A program made the position numbers and the translations under genes. The notes beneath the pieces were generated by a model. That model saw only the letters and a list, made by a program, of their open reading frames with translations. It had not been told where the DNA came from and did no database searches. A DNA stretch of 64,000 nucleotides from Caryophanales bacterium UBA7057 (GTDB lineage Bacteria > Bacillota_I > Bacilli_A > RF39 > UBA660): positions 1-64,000 of the forward strand of contig DLAC01000010.1 of assembly GCA_002493865.1 (NCBI GenBank). The letters are read 5' to 3'. This document shows positions 17,110 to 26,185 of this stretch, piece after piece. Position 1 is the stretch's first letter; each line of letters opens with the position of its first letter.

Positions 17110-19548
17110 ATGAAAGAAGAAGAAAAGGGAATTTTAAGTGATAGTGAACTAGAAACAATGGATCGTTATTTTCGGGCGGTCAATTATTTATCCGTAGGAC
17201 AGCTTTATTTAAGGGATAATCCATTGTTAAGAAGACCATTGATTAAGGAAGATTTAAAGAAAAATATTGTTGGTCATTGGGGAACTGCGCCAGGACAAAA
17301 TTTTATATATACGCATTTAAATCGTGTGATTAAGAAATATGATTTAGATATGATTTATATTTCTGGTCCAGGTCACGGTGGACAAGCCATGGTTTCTAAT
17401 GTTTATCTAGAGGGAACGTATAGTGAAGTTTATCCACAAATTACAGAGGATGAAGAGGGATTACAAAAGTTATTTAAACAGTTCAGTTTTCCTGGTGGAA
17501 TTTCTTCTCATGTGGCACCTGAAACACCAGGATCCATTAATGAGGGTGGAGAACTTGGATATAGTCTTTCTCACGCTTATGGTGCCGTTTTAGATAATCC
17601 AAAGTTAATTGCAGCATGTGTCGTTGGTGATGGGGAAGCAGAGACTGGTCCTCTTGCGACTTCTTGGCATTTAAATAAGTTCCTAAATCCTAGGGGAGAT
17701 GGTGTTGTTTTACCGATTCTTCATTTAAATGGGTATAAAATTGCCAATCCAACAGTATTTTCTAGAATCACGAAAGATGAAAAGATTCAGTTTTTTGAAG
17801 GATGTGGTTGGCGTCCGTTTATCGTATCTGGAAGTGATCCAAAAGTTCTTCATCAAAAAATGGCAGAAACTCTAGATACAGTCATTGAAGAAATTCAAGA
17901 AATTAAAAAAATTGCACGTCAAACAAAAATTGATTTTCGTCCAAAATGGCCAATGATTATTTTAGAGACACCAAAAGGATGGACTGGTCCAAAAGAAGTG
18001 GCTGGTAAGATGATAGAAAACAGTTTTCGTGCACATCAAGTACCTATCGCAATTGATAGAGATCATCCAGAAAATATTAAATTGTTAGAAGATTGGTTAA
18101 AAAGCTACCATCCTGAAGAATTATTTGATGAAACTGGTAAAATCTGTGATGATATTAAATCTCTGATTCCTAAAAAGGATGCAAGAATGGGGTCAAATCC
18201 TCATACAAATGGTGGACTTCTTTTAAAAGAATTGCGTTTACCAGACTTTAGAGAATATCAAGTATCTGTTCCTTATCCAGGAGAGACTGTCGCCCAGGAT
18301 ATGATGGAACTTGGAAAATATATTAGAGATGTGATTGACTATAATGAAAATAACAAAAATTTCCGTATTTTTGGACCAGATGAAGCCTTATCCAATCGCT
18401 TAAACCATATATTTGAAAAAACTTCTAGGCAGTGGAATGTAGAACGTCTGGGAAGTGATGAATTTTTATCTTCTTCTGGTAGAGTGATTGACTCTTATTT
18501 ATCTGAACACTTTTGTGAAGGTGCTTTAGAAGGATATTTACTTACGGGCCGTCATGGATTTATTCATAGCTATGAAGCATTTGCGAGAATTATTGATTCT
18601 ATGGTCAGTCAACATGCGAAATGGCTCAAGGTTTCTAAGGAACTTTCTTGGAGACGAGATATTTCTTCTTTAAACTATATTTTAACTTCTCATATTTGGC
18701 AACAAGATCATAACGGGTATACACACCAAGATCCAGGATTTTTAAATCATATTGCCACTAAGAAGGCCGATATTTCTAGGATGTATTTACCACCAGATGC
18801 GAATTGTTTACTTTCTTGTTTTGATCATTGTATTAAGAGTAAAAATTATGTAAATGTCATTATTGCTAGTAAGCATCCACGTCCACAATGGCTCACGATG
18901 GAACAAGCTGTCAAACATTGTACTGAAGGAATCGGTATTTGGTCTTGGGCAAGTAATGATAAAAATCATGAACCAGATATCGTTATGGCTTGTTGTGGGG
19001 ATACACCAACGCTAGAAACACTTGCGGCAGTATCCATTCTTAGAAGGTGGTTTCCAGAACTTAAGATTCGTGTAATTAATGTCGTTGATTTAATGAGATT
19101 ACAATCCAGTCATGAACATCCTCATGGATTGTCCGATTCGGAGTATGATGCTTTATTTACAAAGGATAAACCAATTATTTTTGCTTTCCATGGTTATCCA
19201 TCTTTGATTCATCAGATTGCTTATAAGAGAACGAATAATCATCTTCATGTTCATGGTTATCAAGAAGAAGGTACGATTACAACTCCATTTGATATGAGAG
19301 TTCAGAATAACTTAGATCGATTCCATTTAGTCATGGATGCTTTAAAGTATTTACCAACTCTTGGTAATCGTGGTGGTGCCTTAATGCAATGGTGTAAAGA
19401 TAAATTGGTAGAACATAAACAATATATTCGTGAACATGGAGAAGACCTAGAAGAAATTAGAAATTGGTCTTGGAAAGAATCCATGAAAGATATTGAACAC
19501 TGGTCTTGGAAAAGAGAAATTGAAAGTCCAGATAATTCAAATTTTTAA
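17110..19548 (+). CDS. xpkA: Xylulose-5-phosphate/fructose-6-phosphate phosphoketolase
   Basis: This 812-residue enzyme cleaves xylulose 5-phosphate, and possibly fructose 6-phosphate, with phosphate to acetyl phosphate and an aldose phosphate, using thiamine diphosphate. Its length matches the family. The motifs are clear: [47 protein letters not shown] (ThDP/Mg site), [14 protein letters not shown], and the C-terminal [12 protein letters not shown] and [11 protein letters not shown]. All catalytic His and Glu segments I can recognise are present. It is a single gene with its own promoter and a terminator shared with the convergent sirtuin, and points to heterofermentative or bifid-type carbon flow in the cytoplasm. 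Confidence 0.97.
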   Translation: MKEEEKGILSDSELETMDRYFRAVNYLSVGQLYLRDNPLLRRPLIKEDLKKNIVGHWGTAPGQNFIYTHLNRVIKKYDLDMIYISGPGHGGQAMVSNVYLEGTYSEVYPQITEDEEGLQKLFKQFSFPGGISSHVAPETPGSINEGGELGYSLSHAYGAVLDNPKLIAACVVGDGEAETGPLATSWHLNKFLNPRGDGVVLPILHLNGYKIANPTVFSRITKDEKIQFFEGCGWRPFIVSGSDPKVLHQKMAETLDTVIEEIQEIKKIARQTKIDFRPKWPMIILETPKGWTGPKEVAGKMIENSFRAHQVPIAIDRDHPENIKLLEDWLKSYHPEELFDETGKICDDIKSLIPKKDARMGSNPHTNGGLLLKELRLPDFREYQVSVPYPGETVAQDMMELGKYIRDVIDYNENNKNFRIFGPDEALSNRLNHIFEKTSRQWNVERLGSDEFLSSSGRVIDSYLSEHFCEGALEGYLLTGRHGFIHSYEAFARIIDSMVSQHAKWLKVSKELSWRRDISSLNYILTSHIWQQDHNGYTHQDPGFLNHIATKKADISRMYLPPDANCLLSCFDHCIKSKNYVNVIIASKHPRPQWLTMEQAVKHCTEGIGIWSWASNDKNHEPDIVMACCGDTPTLETLAAVSILRRWFPELKIRVINVVDLMRLQSSHEHPHGLSDSEYDALFTKDKPIIFAFHGYPSLIHQIAYKRTNNHLHVHGYQEEGTITTPFDMRVQNNLDRFHLVMDALKYLPTLGNRGGALMQWCKDKLVEHKQYIREHGEDLEEIRNWSWKESMKDIEHWSWKREIESPDNSNF

Positions 19549-19565
19549 ATTACTATAAAATAAAA

Positions 19566-19597
19566 GAACTTCCTTTTGTATTGAGGAAGTTTTTATT
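19566..19597. terminator. Bidirectional terminator between xpkA and sirtuin
   Basis: AACTTCCT (19567-19574) pairs with AGGAAGTT (19584-19591) around a 9-base loop, flanked by A and T runs on either side, so it can serve both convergent genes. Confidence 0.85.
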
Positions 19598-20324
19598 TTT
19601 TGGAATCATTTAAATACTTAAATACATTTCCTAAAGAATCATGAATGACTAGGGTAGCCATAGAGTCAAAACTAGTGTCATCCCTATTAATAATCACTAA
19701 ATTTTTTCCACCGAAGTAGTGGATAAAACTACTCGCAGGATAGACAGTAAGAGAGGTACCTGCGACAATTAATAAGTCAGCGTTTCTTAATACCTGAATT
19801 GTTTCACTCACTGTTTCCTCATCTAGGGGTTCCTCATATAAAACCACATCTGGTTTAATGATTCCTCCACAAGAACAAGTAGGAATTTCTGTTTTCTTGT
19901 CAAAAACAATTTCTGGGTCATACTTTTTTCCACAACTTTCACATGTGTTTCGGTAAATACTTCCATGAAGTTCTAATACTTTTTTAGAACCCGCTTTTGT
20001 ATGAAGACCATCAATATTTTGAGTAATAATTGCTTTTAGTTTGCCCTCTCTTTCTAACTTTTCTAAGTACTTGTGACAAATATTTGGTTCTACGTCTAAA
20101 CAATTTAACTTATCTTTATAAAATTTAAAAAATTCTTTTGTCTTTGATTCAAAAAATGTATGGCTTAGAATCTCTTCGGGAGGATAGTCATATTTCATAT
20201 GATAAAGTCCATCCTGACTTCTAAAATCAGGAATTCCACTTTCCGTAGAGACACCCGCACCTCCAAAAAAGACAATATTGTTACTTTCTTTGATTAGTTC
20301 TTTTAATTTTTCTAATTTTTCCAT
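19593..20324 (-). CDS. cobB: NAD-dependent protein deacylase, sirtuin
   Basis: The 243-residue protein is a class III deacetylase/deacylase removing acyl groups from lysines with NAD. It shows the NAD-binding GAGVSTESGIPDFRS near residue 22, TQNIDGLHTKAG with the catalytic histidine region LELHGS, a four-cysteine zinc site (CESCGKKY and CSCG), and VAGTSLTVYPAS near residue 190. Length fits bacterial CobB/SrtN. The conserved Tyr/Arg pair of desuccinylases is not obvious, so deacetylase activity is more likely. It is monocistronic, transcribed against phosphoketolase, with AAAGGA upstream of the ATG. Confidence 0.95.
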   Translation of the reverse strand: MEKLEKLKELIKESNNIVFFGGAGVSTESGIPDFRSQDGLYHMKYDYPPEEILSHTFFESKTKEFFKFYKDKLNCLDVEPNICHKYLEKLEREGKLKAIITQNIDGLHTKAGSKKVLELHGSIYRNTCESCGKKYDPEIVFDKKTEIPTCSCGGIIKPDVVLYEEPLDEETVSETIQVLRNADLLIVAGTSLTVYPASSFIHYFGGKNLVIINRDDTSFDSMATLVIHDSLGNVFKYLNDSKK

Positions 20325-20405
20325 AAAATCACAATCCTTTATGATTATTATACAACAAGTAGGAAAATTCGTGTTATAATAATGATACGTTTTAAGAGGT
20401 GTTGT

Positions 20406-20957
20406 ATGGCAAATAAGAATTTAAAAGCAAAAGGAATCCGTAGTAAAAAAGATCAGTTGATCTATGATAAAACAAAAAAGTATTTAGAAAAAATAAAGGA
20501 AACAGAGATCGAAGGGAAGATGAAGATCATTGATCAGATTTTAGAAAAAGAAGAGGGAGAAGAAAGATATAGTTATCTTTATGATATTCTTTGTGATTAC
20601 TTAGATCAAGAATTTAAGAAAAATGACATTTGCGGATTTCATAATAATATTTGTAAAAGAAGATGCCATATGATGGAAGAAAATAAAAAGAAAGATACTT
20701 ATGATAATGGGTGTTGTTATAGTTATCTCCATAAAAGAAATTGTGAACATTTAAATGCACCTTATGGATGTAAAATCAAGAACTTAGGATGTAAGACATT
20801 TACTTGTTCTTATTTGAGAAAACAGGGGATTTGTTATAAATTGAATCAAATTTATTTATCTAGGTATTTTTTTAATCGGAGGCAAAAGTTTTATATTGAA
20901 AACACATTTTTTGTGGATAAACCTGTGATTATGGAAGGAATTATGAAAAGGAGGTAA
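20406..20957 (+). CDS. Cysteine-rich cytoplasmic protein of unknown function
   Basis: I do not recognise this 183-residue protein. The N-terminal third is highly charged and helical. The region from about residue 75 to 150 holds at least ten cysteines, in groups such as CGFHNNICKRRC, GCC, NCEHLNAPYGC and CKTFTC, which suggests zinc or an iron-sulfur cluster. No signal peptide or membrane segment is seen. The start is the ATG at 20406, with AGAGGT 5 bases before it; the ATG at 20382 lies immediately after a TATAAT box (20375-20380) and so would be upstream of the transcript start. A FabG-like gene follows after a short gap, and the operon seems to continue through to priA. Confidence 0.7.
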   Translation: MANKNLKAKGIRSKKDQLIYDKTKKYLEKIKETEIEGKMKIIDQILEKEEGEERYSYLYDILCDYLDQEFKKNDICGFHNNICKRRCHMMEENKKKDTYDNGCCYSYLHKRNCEHLNAPYGCKIKNLGCKTFTCSYLRKQGICYKLNQIYLSRYFFNRRQKFYIENTFFVDKPVIMEGIMKRR

Positions 20958-20962
20958 GTTGT

Positions 20963-21709
20963 ATGAGCGATTTTTTAAATCAAGTCGTTTGGGTGACTGG
21001 AAGTTCTAGAGGAATTGGGGAAGCCTGTGTTAAGAAATTTGCATCCCGCCATGCTTCGGTTGTTATTCATTATCATAAGGAAAGAAAGCGTGCCTTAGAG
21101 GTTCAAAAATTGGTTGAAGAAGAATATCAGGTTTCAACACTTTTAGTTCAGGGAGATATTTCTAAGGAAGAAGATGTCAAACGAATGGTGGATGAAGTGA
21201 TTTCTCATTTTGGGCACATTGATGTTTTAGTCAATAATGCGGCGATTTCTAGGGATAGTTATATCGAAGAAAAAACAAAAGAGGAATTTAAAGAAGTGTT
21301 GGGTACCAATCTAATTGGAACTTTCTTGATGACAAAGTATGTTGCGTCGCGGATGATTTCTAAGAATCATGGAAACATTATTTTTATTGCTTCTACGAAT
21401 GGAATCGATACAAACAATGTTTGGTCCATTGACTATGATGCCTCTAAAGCAGGAGTGATTTCCATGATGCGAAACTTTGCTCTTCAATATGCACCAACGT
21501 TAAGAATTAATAGTATTGCGCCTGGTTGGGTAGATACAGAAGATGTATTAGAAATGAATCCAGATACTTATCATGAAGAGAAAGAAAAGTGTTTATTAAA
21601 GCGTTTTGCGAAACCAGAAGAGATTGCCTCTGTTGTTTGTTTTATCGCATCTAGTGATGCAAGTTATATCAATAATAGTGTGATTCGAGTAGATGGTGGA
21701 TCTATTTAA
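20963..21709 (+). CDS. SDR oxidoreductase, FabG-like
   Basis: A 248-residue classical SDR: TGSSRGIGEA cofactor loop near residue 12, NNAAIS, catalytic Ser in IASTNG, YDASKAG for the Tyr/Lys pair and a closing DGGSI. It resembles 3-oxoacyl-ACP reductases, but the genes around it are not fatty-acid genes, so the substrate is open. AGGAGG stands ahead of the ATG. It is the second gene of the 20406-26130 run, followed 21 bases later by the tandem unknown pair. Confidence 0.88.
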   Translation: MSDFLNQVVWVTGSSRGIGEACVKKFASRHASVVIHYHKERKRALEVQKLVEEEYQVSTLLVQGDISKEEDVKRMVDEVISHFGHIDVLVNNAAISRDSYIEEKTKEEFKEVLGTNLIGTFLMTKYVASRMISKNHGNIIFIASTNGIDTNNVWSIDYDASKAGVISMMRNFALQYAPTLRINSIAPGWVDTEDVLEMNPDTYHEEKEKCLLKRFAKPEEIASVVCFIASSDASYINNSVIRVDGGSI

Positions 21710-21730
21710 TGATAGTTAGGGGGAAATAAA

Positions 21731-22171
21731 ATGGTTAGAGTCGAGGTTATTCCAAATCGAAGTATTTTAGATATTGAAAATTATGATGAGATTTCTTACA
21801 CAGGAAGTCATGGGGATTTGTTTCGTGAATTTTGTAAAAAATACAAGATTCCAATTTCTCTTCCTTATATTGGTGGACAGTATTGGGCAGAACCGATTGC
21901 CAAACTAGGGCATATTGCCATTTTTTCAGATGCTTTTTCGGTGTGTGCCTATGCTTTTTATCAATTAAATTCAGAACAAAGAATGCAGATTGTAAGGAAA
22001 AAAGAAGAATGGAAAAAAAGTAAATTTTCTGGTGTGATTGTCAATGAACGAGAAATTCTTTATAAATTTGATAGTGCTTTATTAGAAACGTCGAATGAGA
22101 AAGTAATTGGTCGTTTTACTTATGAATTGACGCATACTTCGAATCCTTTAAAGATAAAAACAAGAAGGTGA
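21731..22171 (+). CDS. Unknown protein, first of a diverged tandem pair
   Basis: The 146-residue product is not a family I recognise. It has no signal peptide or membrane helix. It shares a layout with the next gene: an FC..xxI(P/S)(I/L)(S/T) segment, a Gly/Tyr-rich loop, a YWAEPIAKLGHIAI stretch that matches YNWCRAIAVLGYLAI in the neighbour, then a charged helix around a conserved S-x-Q position. The two are therefore probably an old duplication. GGGGG before the ATG is an unusually G-rich ribosome-binding site. It lies in an operon with a FabG-like gene and a PLP enzyme. Confidence 0.65.
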   Translation: MVRVEVIPNRSILDIENYDEISYTGSHGDLFREFCKKYKIPISLPYIGGQYWAEPIAKLGHIAIFSDAFSVCAYAFYQLNSEQRMQIVRKKEEWKKSKFSGVIVNEREILYKFDSALLETSNEKVIGRFTYELTHTSNPLKIKTRR

Positions 22172-22177
22172 CTTTTA

Positions 22178-22663
22178 ATGCAAGAATCCATGACCATCGT
22201 CGTAGATGAAGAAACAGAAGATTTTCATGATTATTATCAAAATATTAATGATGAATTTGATCGGCATGGGAAGTGTGTAAAATTTTTTTGTGATTCTCAT
22301 GGGATTTCTCTTACTTTCCAAGATGTTGGTGTGTCAGAAGGAAATTATAATGGATATAATTGGTGTCGGGCGATTGCCGTTTTGGGATACTTGGCAATTC
22401 AGGACTGCAAAGAATATACTGTGATTTATCTTCCCCCAGTCATTACTTCTCATCAATATGAGTGGATGCAAAGTAGAAGAAAACTATTTCAAAATAAAAG
22501 TTATAAACTTGCCAGCTACTCTTATTATGAAAAAGATCAAACGATTCAAGAAACTCATCTAGATATGACAGATGAAACTTCTAGATTGAAGGTTCTTTAT
22601 AAAGAAATCAAAAAGAAAAGAGGAAAAGAGGAAACGTATCATGTATCAAGAATTAGGAATTAG
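22178..22663 (+). CDS. Unknown protein, second of a diverged tandem pair
   Basis: This 161-residue protein resembles its upstream neighbour in the middle third: KFFCDSHGISLTFQD, YNWCRAIAVLGYLAIQD and ITSHQYEWMQSRRKLFQ align with corresponding parts there, while the acidic N-terminus and basic C-terminal tail differ. No known motif, signal peptide or membrane helix is visible. Its last 23 bases overlap the start of the YnbB-like gene, so translation is coupled. The function is unknown. Confidence 0.65.
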   Translation: MQESMTIVVDEETEDFHDYYQNINDEFDRHGKCVKFFCDSHGISLTFQDVGVSEGNYNGYNWCRAIAVLGYLAIQDCKEYTVIYLPPVITSHQYEWMQSRRKLFQNKSYKLASYSYYEKDQTIQETHLDMTDETSRLKVLYKEIKKKRGKEETYHVSRIRN

Positions 22664-23891
22664 TAAAGAAACTGTAGAATTCATTCAAAAATGTGAACAG
22701 AAATTAGAAAAAAGTTTTAAAAAAATTGACGAACAAGCGGATTTGAATAGCCTGAAAGTATTAAATGCTTTTCATAAATATCAAATCAGTGAAGTTCATT
22801 TCAATATGACAACTGGTTATGGATATGGAGATCTTGGAAGAGATACAACAGAAAAAGTATTTGCAGAGGTATTAGGAGCCGAAGATGCTTTAGTTCGTGG
22901 TCAGTTTATTTCTGGCACGCATGCTTTAACCGTTGCATTTTTCTCCTATCTTCGTCCGGGAGATTTATTACTTAGTATTTCAGGAACTCCCTATGATACG
23001 TTACATGAAGTGATTGGAATTAAAGAAAATACAAGTAGTTTAAAAAGTTTTGGGGTTTTATATGATGAAATTGACTTAGTAAATGATGACTTTGATGATG
23101 AAAAAATCTTGTCTTATTTAAAGAAAAAGAAAGTAAAAATGATTGAAATTCAGCGGTCCAAAGGTTATTCTACGAGAAAGAGTTTGTCCATTTCTAAGTT
23201 AGATAGAATTATTTCGAAGATTAAGAAAGTAAGCCCATCTACAATTATTATGGTGGATAATTGCTATTGTGAATTTGTAGAAGAAAAGACGCCAACAGAA
23301 GTTGGGGCAGATGTGATGGTAGGTTCTTTAATTAAAAATCTAGGTGGTGGAATTGCGCCAAATGGAGCCTATATTGCCGGAAGAAAAGATTTGATTGATT
23401 TAGCAGGAGAAAGACTTACCTGTCCTGGAGAAGGAAGAGAAGTGGGACCAAGTCTTGGGATTACGAAACAGTTTTTACAGGGATTATTTTTTGCTCCAAG
23501 TGTCGTTGCCTCTAGTTTAAAGACGGCAGTTCTTGCATCCTACGCGATGGAAGAACTAGGATATCAGGTAGAACCAAGATGGGATGAGGAAAGAGTCGAT
23601 ATCGTTCAAAATATTATTTTTGGAAATAAAGAAGATTTAATTTCTTACTGTCAAGGAATTCAAATGGCTTCTCCTGTTGACTCGAATGCGGTTCCAGAAC
23701 CATGGGATATGCCGGGATATGAAGATCAAGTAATTATGGCTGCTGGTGCTTTTACTCAAGGGTCTTCGATTGAATTATCTTGTGATGGACCAATTCGTCC
23801 TCCGTATATTGCCTATATGCAGGGGGGACTTACCTATTCTTATGGGAGGCTAGGAGTCATGCGAGCCATTTCTCAAATCAAAAAGAAATAG
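22641..23891 (+). CDS. PLP-dependent YnbB/methionine gamma-lyase family protein
   Basis: The 416-residue protein belongs to the fold-type I PLP enzymes historically called aluminium-resistance proteins (YnbB family), now annotated as methionine gamma-lyase-like. Supporting segments are GYGYGDLGRDTTEKVFAE, RGQFISGTHAL, MVDNCYCEF with the PLP-pyridine aspartate, and GSLIKNLGGGIAPNGAYIAG with the Schiff-base lysine. The substrate is not established. The ATG overlaps the upstream gene by 23 bases and has an AGAGG site. PriA follows after 58 bases. Confidence 0.9.
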   Translation: MYQELGISKETVEFIQKCEQKLEKSFKKIDEQADLNSLKVLNAFHKYQISEVHFNMTTGYGYGDLGRDTTEKVFAEVLGAEDALVRGQFISGTHALTVAFFSYLRPGDLLLSISGTPYDTLHEVIGIKENTSSLKSFGVLYDEIDLVNDDFDDEKILSYLKKKKVKMIEIQRSKGYSTRKSLSISKLDRIISKIKKVSPSTIIMVDNCYCEFVEEKTPTEVGADVMVGSLIKNLGGGIAPNGAYIAGRKDLIDLAGERLTCPGEGREVGPSLGITKQFLQGLFFAPSVVASSLKTAVLASYAMEELGYQVEPRWDEERVDIVQNIIFGNKEDLISYCQGIQMASPVDSNAVPEPWDMPGYEDQVIMAAGAFTQGSSIELSCDGPIRPPYIAYMQGGLTYSYGRLGVMRAISQIKKK

Positions 23892-23949
23892 ATGCTTTCT
23901 GTTTCTTTTTCTTTGAAATATTTTGTATAATATAGGAAAGGAGGAATTT

Positions 23950-26130
23950 ATGATTGTTCAAGTATTAGTAGAATTATCTAGTAGAAGTATTGATAAAACA
24001 TTTGATTATTTGGTTCCTTCTTTTTTAGAGGAAAAAATCAAAGTTGGAATCCGTGTCTTAGTTCCTTTTGGTGCACAAAAATTAGAGGGATTCGTTTTAA
24101 GTATCAAAGAAGAGGATGAAGATACGTATGATCATGATAAATTAAAAGAAATTTTAGAAGTCATTGATGAAGAAGTGATTTTAAATGAAGAGTTATTAAG
24201 TCTTGGTAGGGAGATTAGTAAAATGACACTTTCTACTTTAATTTCTTCTTATCAGGTGATGTTACCAGTTGCTTTAAAGGCAAAGAAAGGTAGTCATATT
24301 TCTAAAAAAATAGAATCTTTTGTTTCTCTATCTTCGATGGAACTTGAGGGGTTACATTTCAATGATTCTCAAAAGAAAATTATCGATATTGTAAAAAAAG
24401 AAGGCAAAGTATTAAAAAGTAATTTAAACTTAATTTCGCCTAGTAGTGTTAAAACTTTATTAAATAAGGGAATTTTAGTTTTAGAAAAGGAAGAATCTTA
24501 CCGTTTAAATCATAGTTTTGAATTAAAGGAAAAGTATCCACTGACAGAAGCTCAAAAGAATGTTGTAGAACGTATTCTTTTAAAAAAGGATGTTAATCAA
24601 ACCTTTTTACTACATGGAGTGACCGGGAGTGGGAAAACAGAAGTTTATATGGAACTGATTGAACATATGCTTCAGGAAGGCAAGTCTAGTATTGTATTGG
24701 TTCCAGAAATCTCTTTAACAGAACAAATTGTATCCAGATTTAAGAGTCGTTTTGGTGCCGATATTGCGATTCTTCATAGTCGCTTAAGCGATGGTGAAAA
24801 GTATGATGAGTGGAGGAAGATTTCTCGTCATGAAGTTAGAATTGTGATTGGTGCGAGAAGTGCGATTTTCGCACCACTTGAGAATTTAGGAATGATTATT
24901 ATTGATGAAGAACACACTTCTAGTTATAAGCAAGAATCCACTCCAAAATATAGTGCGATTGATGTCGCTAGATGGAGAAGTGAGTATCATTCTTGCCCTT
25001 TGGTTTTGGGAAGTGCTACGCCAACACTGGAAAGTTATGCGAGAGCCAAAAAGGGCGTGTATCAGTTATTAGAAATGAAAGAACGTATTAATAAGCGTCC
25101 TCTTCCAAAAGTAGAAATCGTCGACTTAAATCGGGAACAAGTTGGTGGAAAACATTTTTCAAATTCTCTACTGGGGGAAATTCGGCTATGCCTAGAACGG
25201 AAAGAACAGATCATTTTACTATTAAACCGTAGGGGGTATGCCTCTTTTGTTTCTTGTAAGAATTGTGGACATGTAGAAAAATGTCCAAATTGCGATATTA
25301 CTTTGACTTACCATAAAAGTAGCGGAATGCTCAGATGCCATTACTGTGGATATGCGACGAAGCTTTCTTCTATCTGTCCAGAATGTGGAGAAGAGGCCAT
25401 GAATCGTTTAGGAATTGGTACTGAAAAAATTGAAGAAGAATTAAATTATTATTTTACAGATGCTAGAATCTTACGAATGGATTTGGATACTACAAGTCGG
25501 AAAGGTTCTCATGAAAAAATGATTACTGCTTTTAAAAATCATGAATATGATATTCTTTTAGGAACTCAAATGATTGCGAAGGGACTCGATTTTGAAGAAG
25601 TAACTTTGGTAGGGGTTATCAATGCAGATACTTCTTTGAATCTTCCAGATTTTCGTAGTAGCGAATTGACCTTTCAACTGCTAAGTCAAGTCGCTGGTCG
25701 TAGTGGCCGTGGAAAAAAGGAAGGGAAGGTTTTAATTCAAACCTATAATAAAGACCATTATGCAATTCAATTTGCGAAATCTCACGACTATCAGTCATTT
25801 TACAACAAGGAAATGGCAATTAGACACGAACTTGGTTATCCACCTTACTATTATTTGACATCAATTAAGGTGTTAAGTAGTGACTATGAACTAGCAAGTA
25901 AAGAAAGTATGAAAGTCGGAGACTATTTAAAGAAAAATCTAAATCACTCCATCGTTTTAGGCCCATCGGTTGCCAGTGTTTTTCGGGTGAATAACATCTA
26001 CCGATTTCAGTTGATTATTAAATATAAGAGTGATCCTTCTTTATATCCAACTTTACACTCACTGATTGAGCATTATCAATCCAATTCGAAAGTAAAAATA
26101 GATATCGACTTTAATCCACTGCATATTTAA
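23950..26130 (+). CDS. priA: Primosomal protein N' (replication restart helicase)
   Basis: The 726-residue PriA reloads the replisome at collapsed forks. The N-terminal DNA-binding domain (VQVLVELSSRSIDKTFDYLVP) is followed by helicase motifs: Walker A LLHGVTGSGKTEVYM, DEEH box in IIDEEHTSSYKQ, GSATPTLES, the zinc-binding cysteines CKNCGHVEKCPNC and CHYCG...CPECG, and LGTQMIAKGLDFE and QVAGRSGRG near the end. All eight zinc cysteines are present. The ATG at 23950 has AAGGAGG 6 bases upstream; a longer frame starts inside a TATAAT box (23926-23931) and is unlikely. The -35 box of the next gene lies in its last codons. Confidence 0.96.
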   Translation: MIVQVLVELSSRSIDKTFDYLVPSFLEEKIKVGIRVLVPFGAQKLEGFVLSIKEEDEDTYDHDKLKEILEVIDEEVILNEELLSLGREISKMTLSTLISSYQVMLPVALKAKKGSHISKKIESFVSLSSMELEGLHFNDSQKKIIDIVKKEGKVLKSNLNLISPSSVKTLLNKGILVLEKEESYRLNHSFELKEKYPLTEAQKNVVERILLKKDVNQTFLLHGVTGSGKTEVYMELIEHMLQEGKSSIVLVPEISLTEQIVSRFKSRFGADIAILHSRLSDGEKYDEWRKISRHEVRIVIGARSAIFAPLENLGMIIIDEEHTSSYKQESTPKYSAIDVARWRSEYHSCPLVLGSATPTLESYARAKKGVYQLLEMKERINKRPLPKVEIVDLNREQVGGKHFSNSLLGEIRLCLERKEQIILLLNRRGYASFVSCKNCGHVEKCPNCDITLTYHKSSGMLRCHYCGYATKLSSICPECGEEAMNRLGIGTEKIEEELNYYFTDARILRMDLDTTSRKGSHEKMITAFKNHEYDILLGTQMIAKGLDFEEVTLVGVINADTSLNLPDFRSSELTFQLLSQVAGRSGRGKKEGKVLIQTYNKDHYAIQFAKSHDYQSFYNKEMAIRHELGYPPYYYLTSIKVLSSDYELASKESMKVGDYLKKNLNHSIVLGPSVASVFRVNNIYRFQLIIKYKSDPSLYPTLHSLIEHYQSNSKVKIDIDFNPLHI

Positions 26131-26150
26131 AAACGAATCCTTCATATTTT
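26121..26150 (+). promoter_or_regulatory. SigE-like mother-cell promoter of the spoIID-like gene
   Basis: GCATATT (26121-26127) matches the SigE -35 consensus KMATATT at every position, and CATATTTT (26143-26150) matches most of the -10 consensus CATACAmT; they are 15 bases apart. It overlaps the end of priA. spoIID is a SigE target in Bacillus subtilis, which fits. Confidence 0.65.
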
Positions 26151-26185
26151 TGCTTTCTTTGGAAATACTAAAATTGGTGATCAAT

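Noticed and set aside
20382..20405. Upstream ATG as start of the Cys-rich protein
   Set aside because: It follows a TATAAT box by one base, so it would lie before the transcription start; the ATG at 20406 has its own ribosome-binding site.
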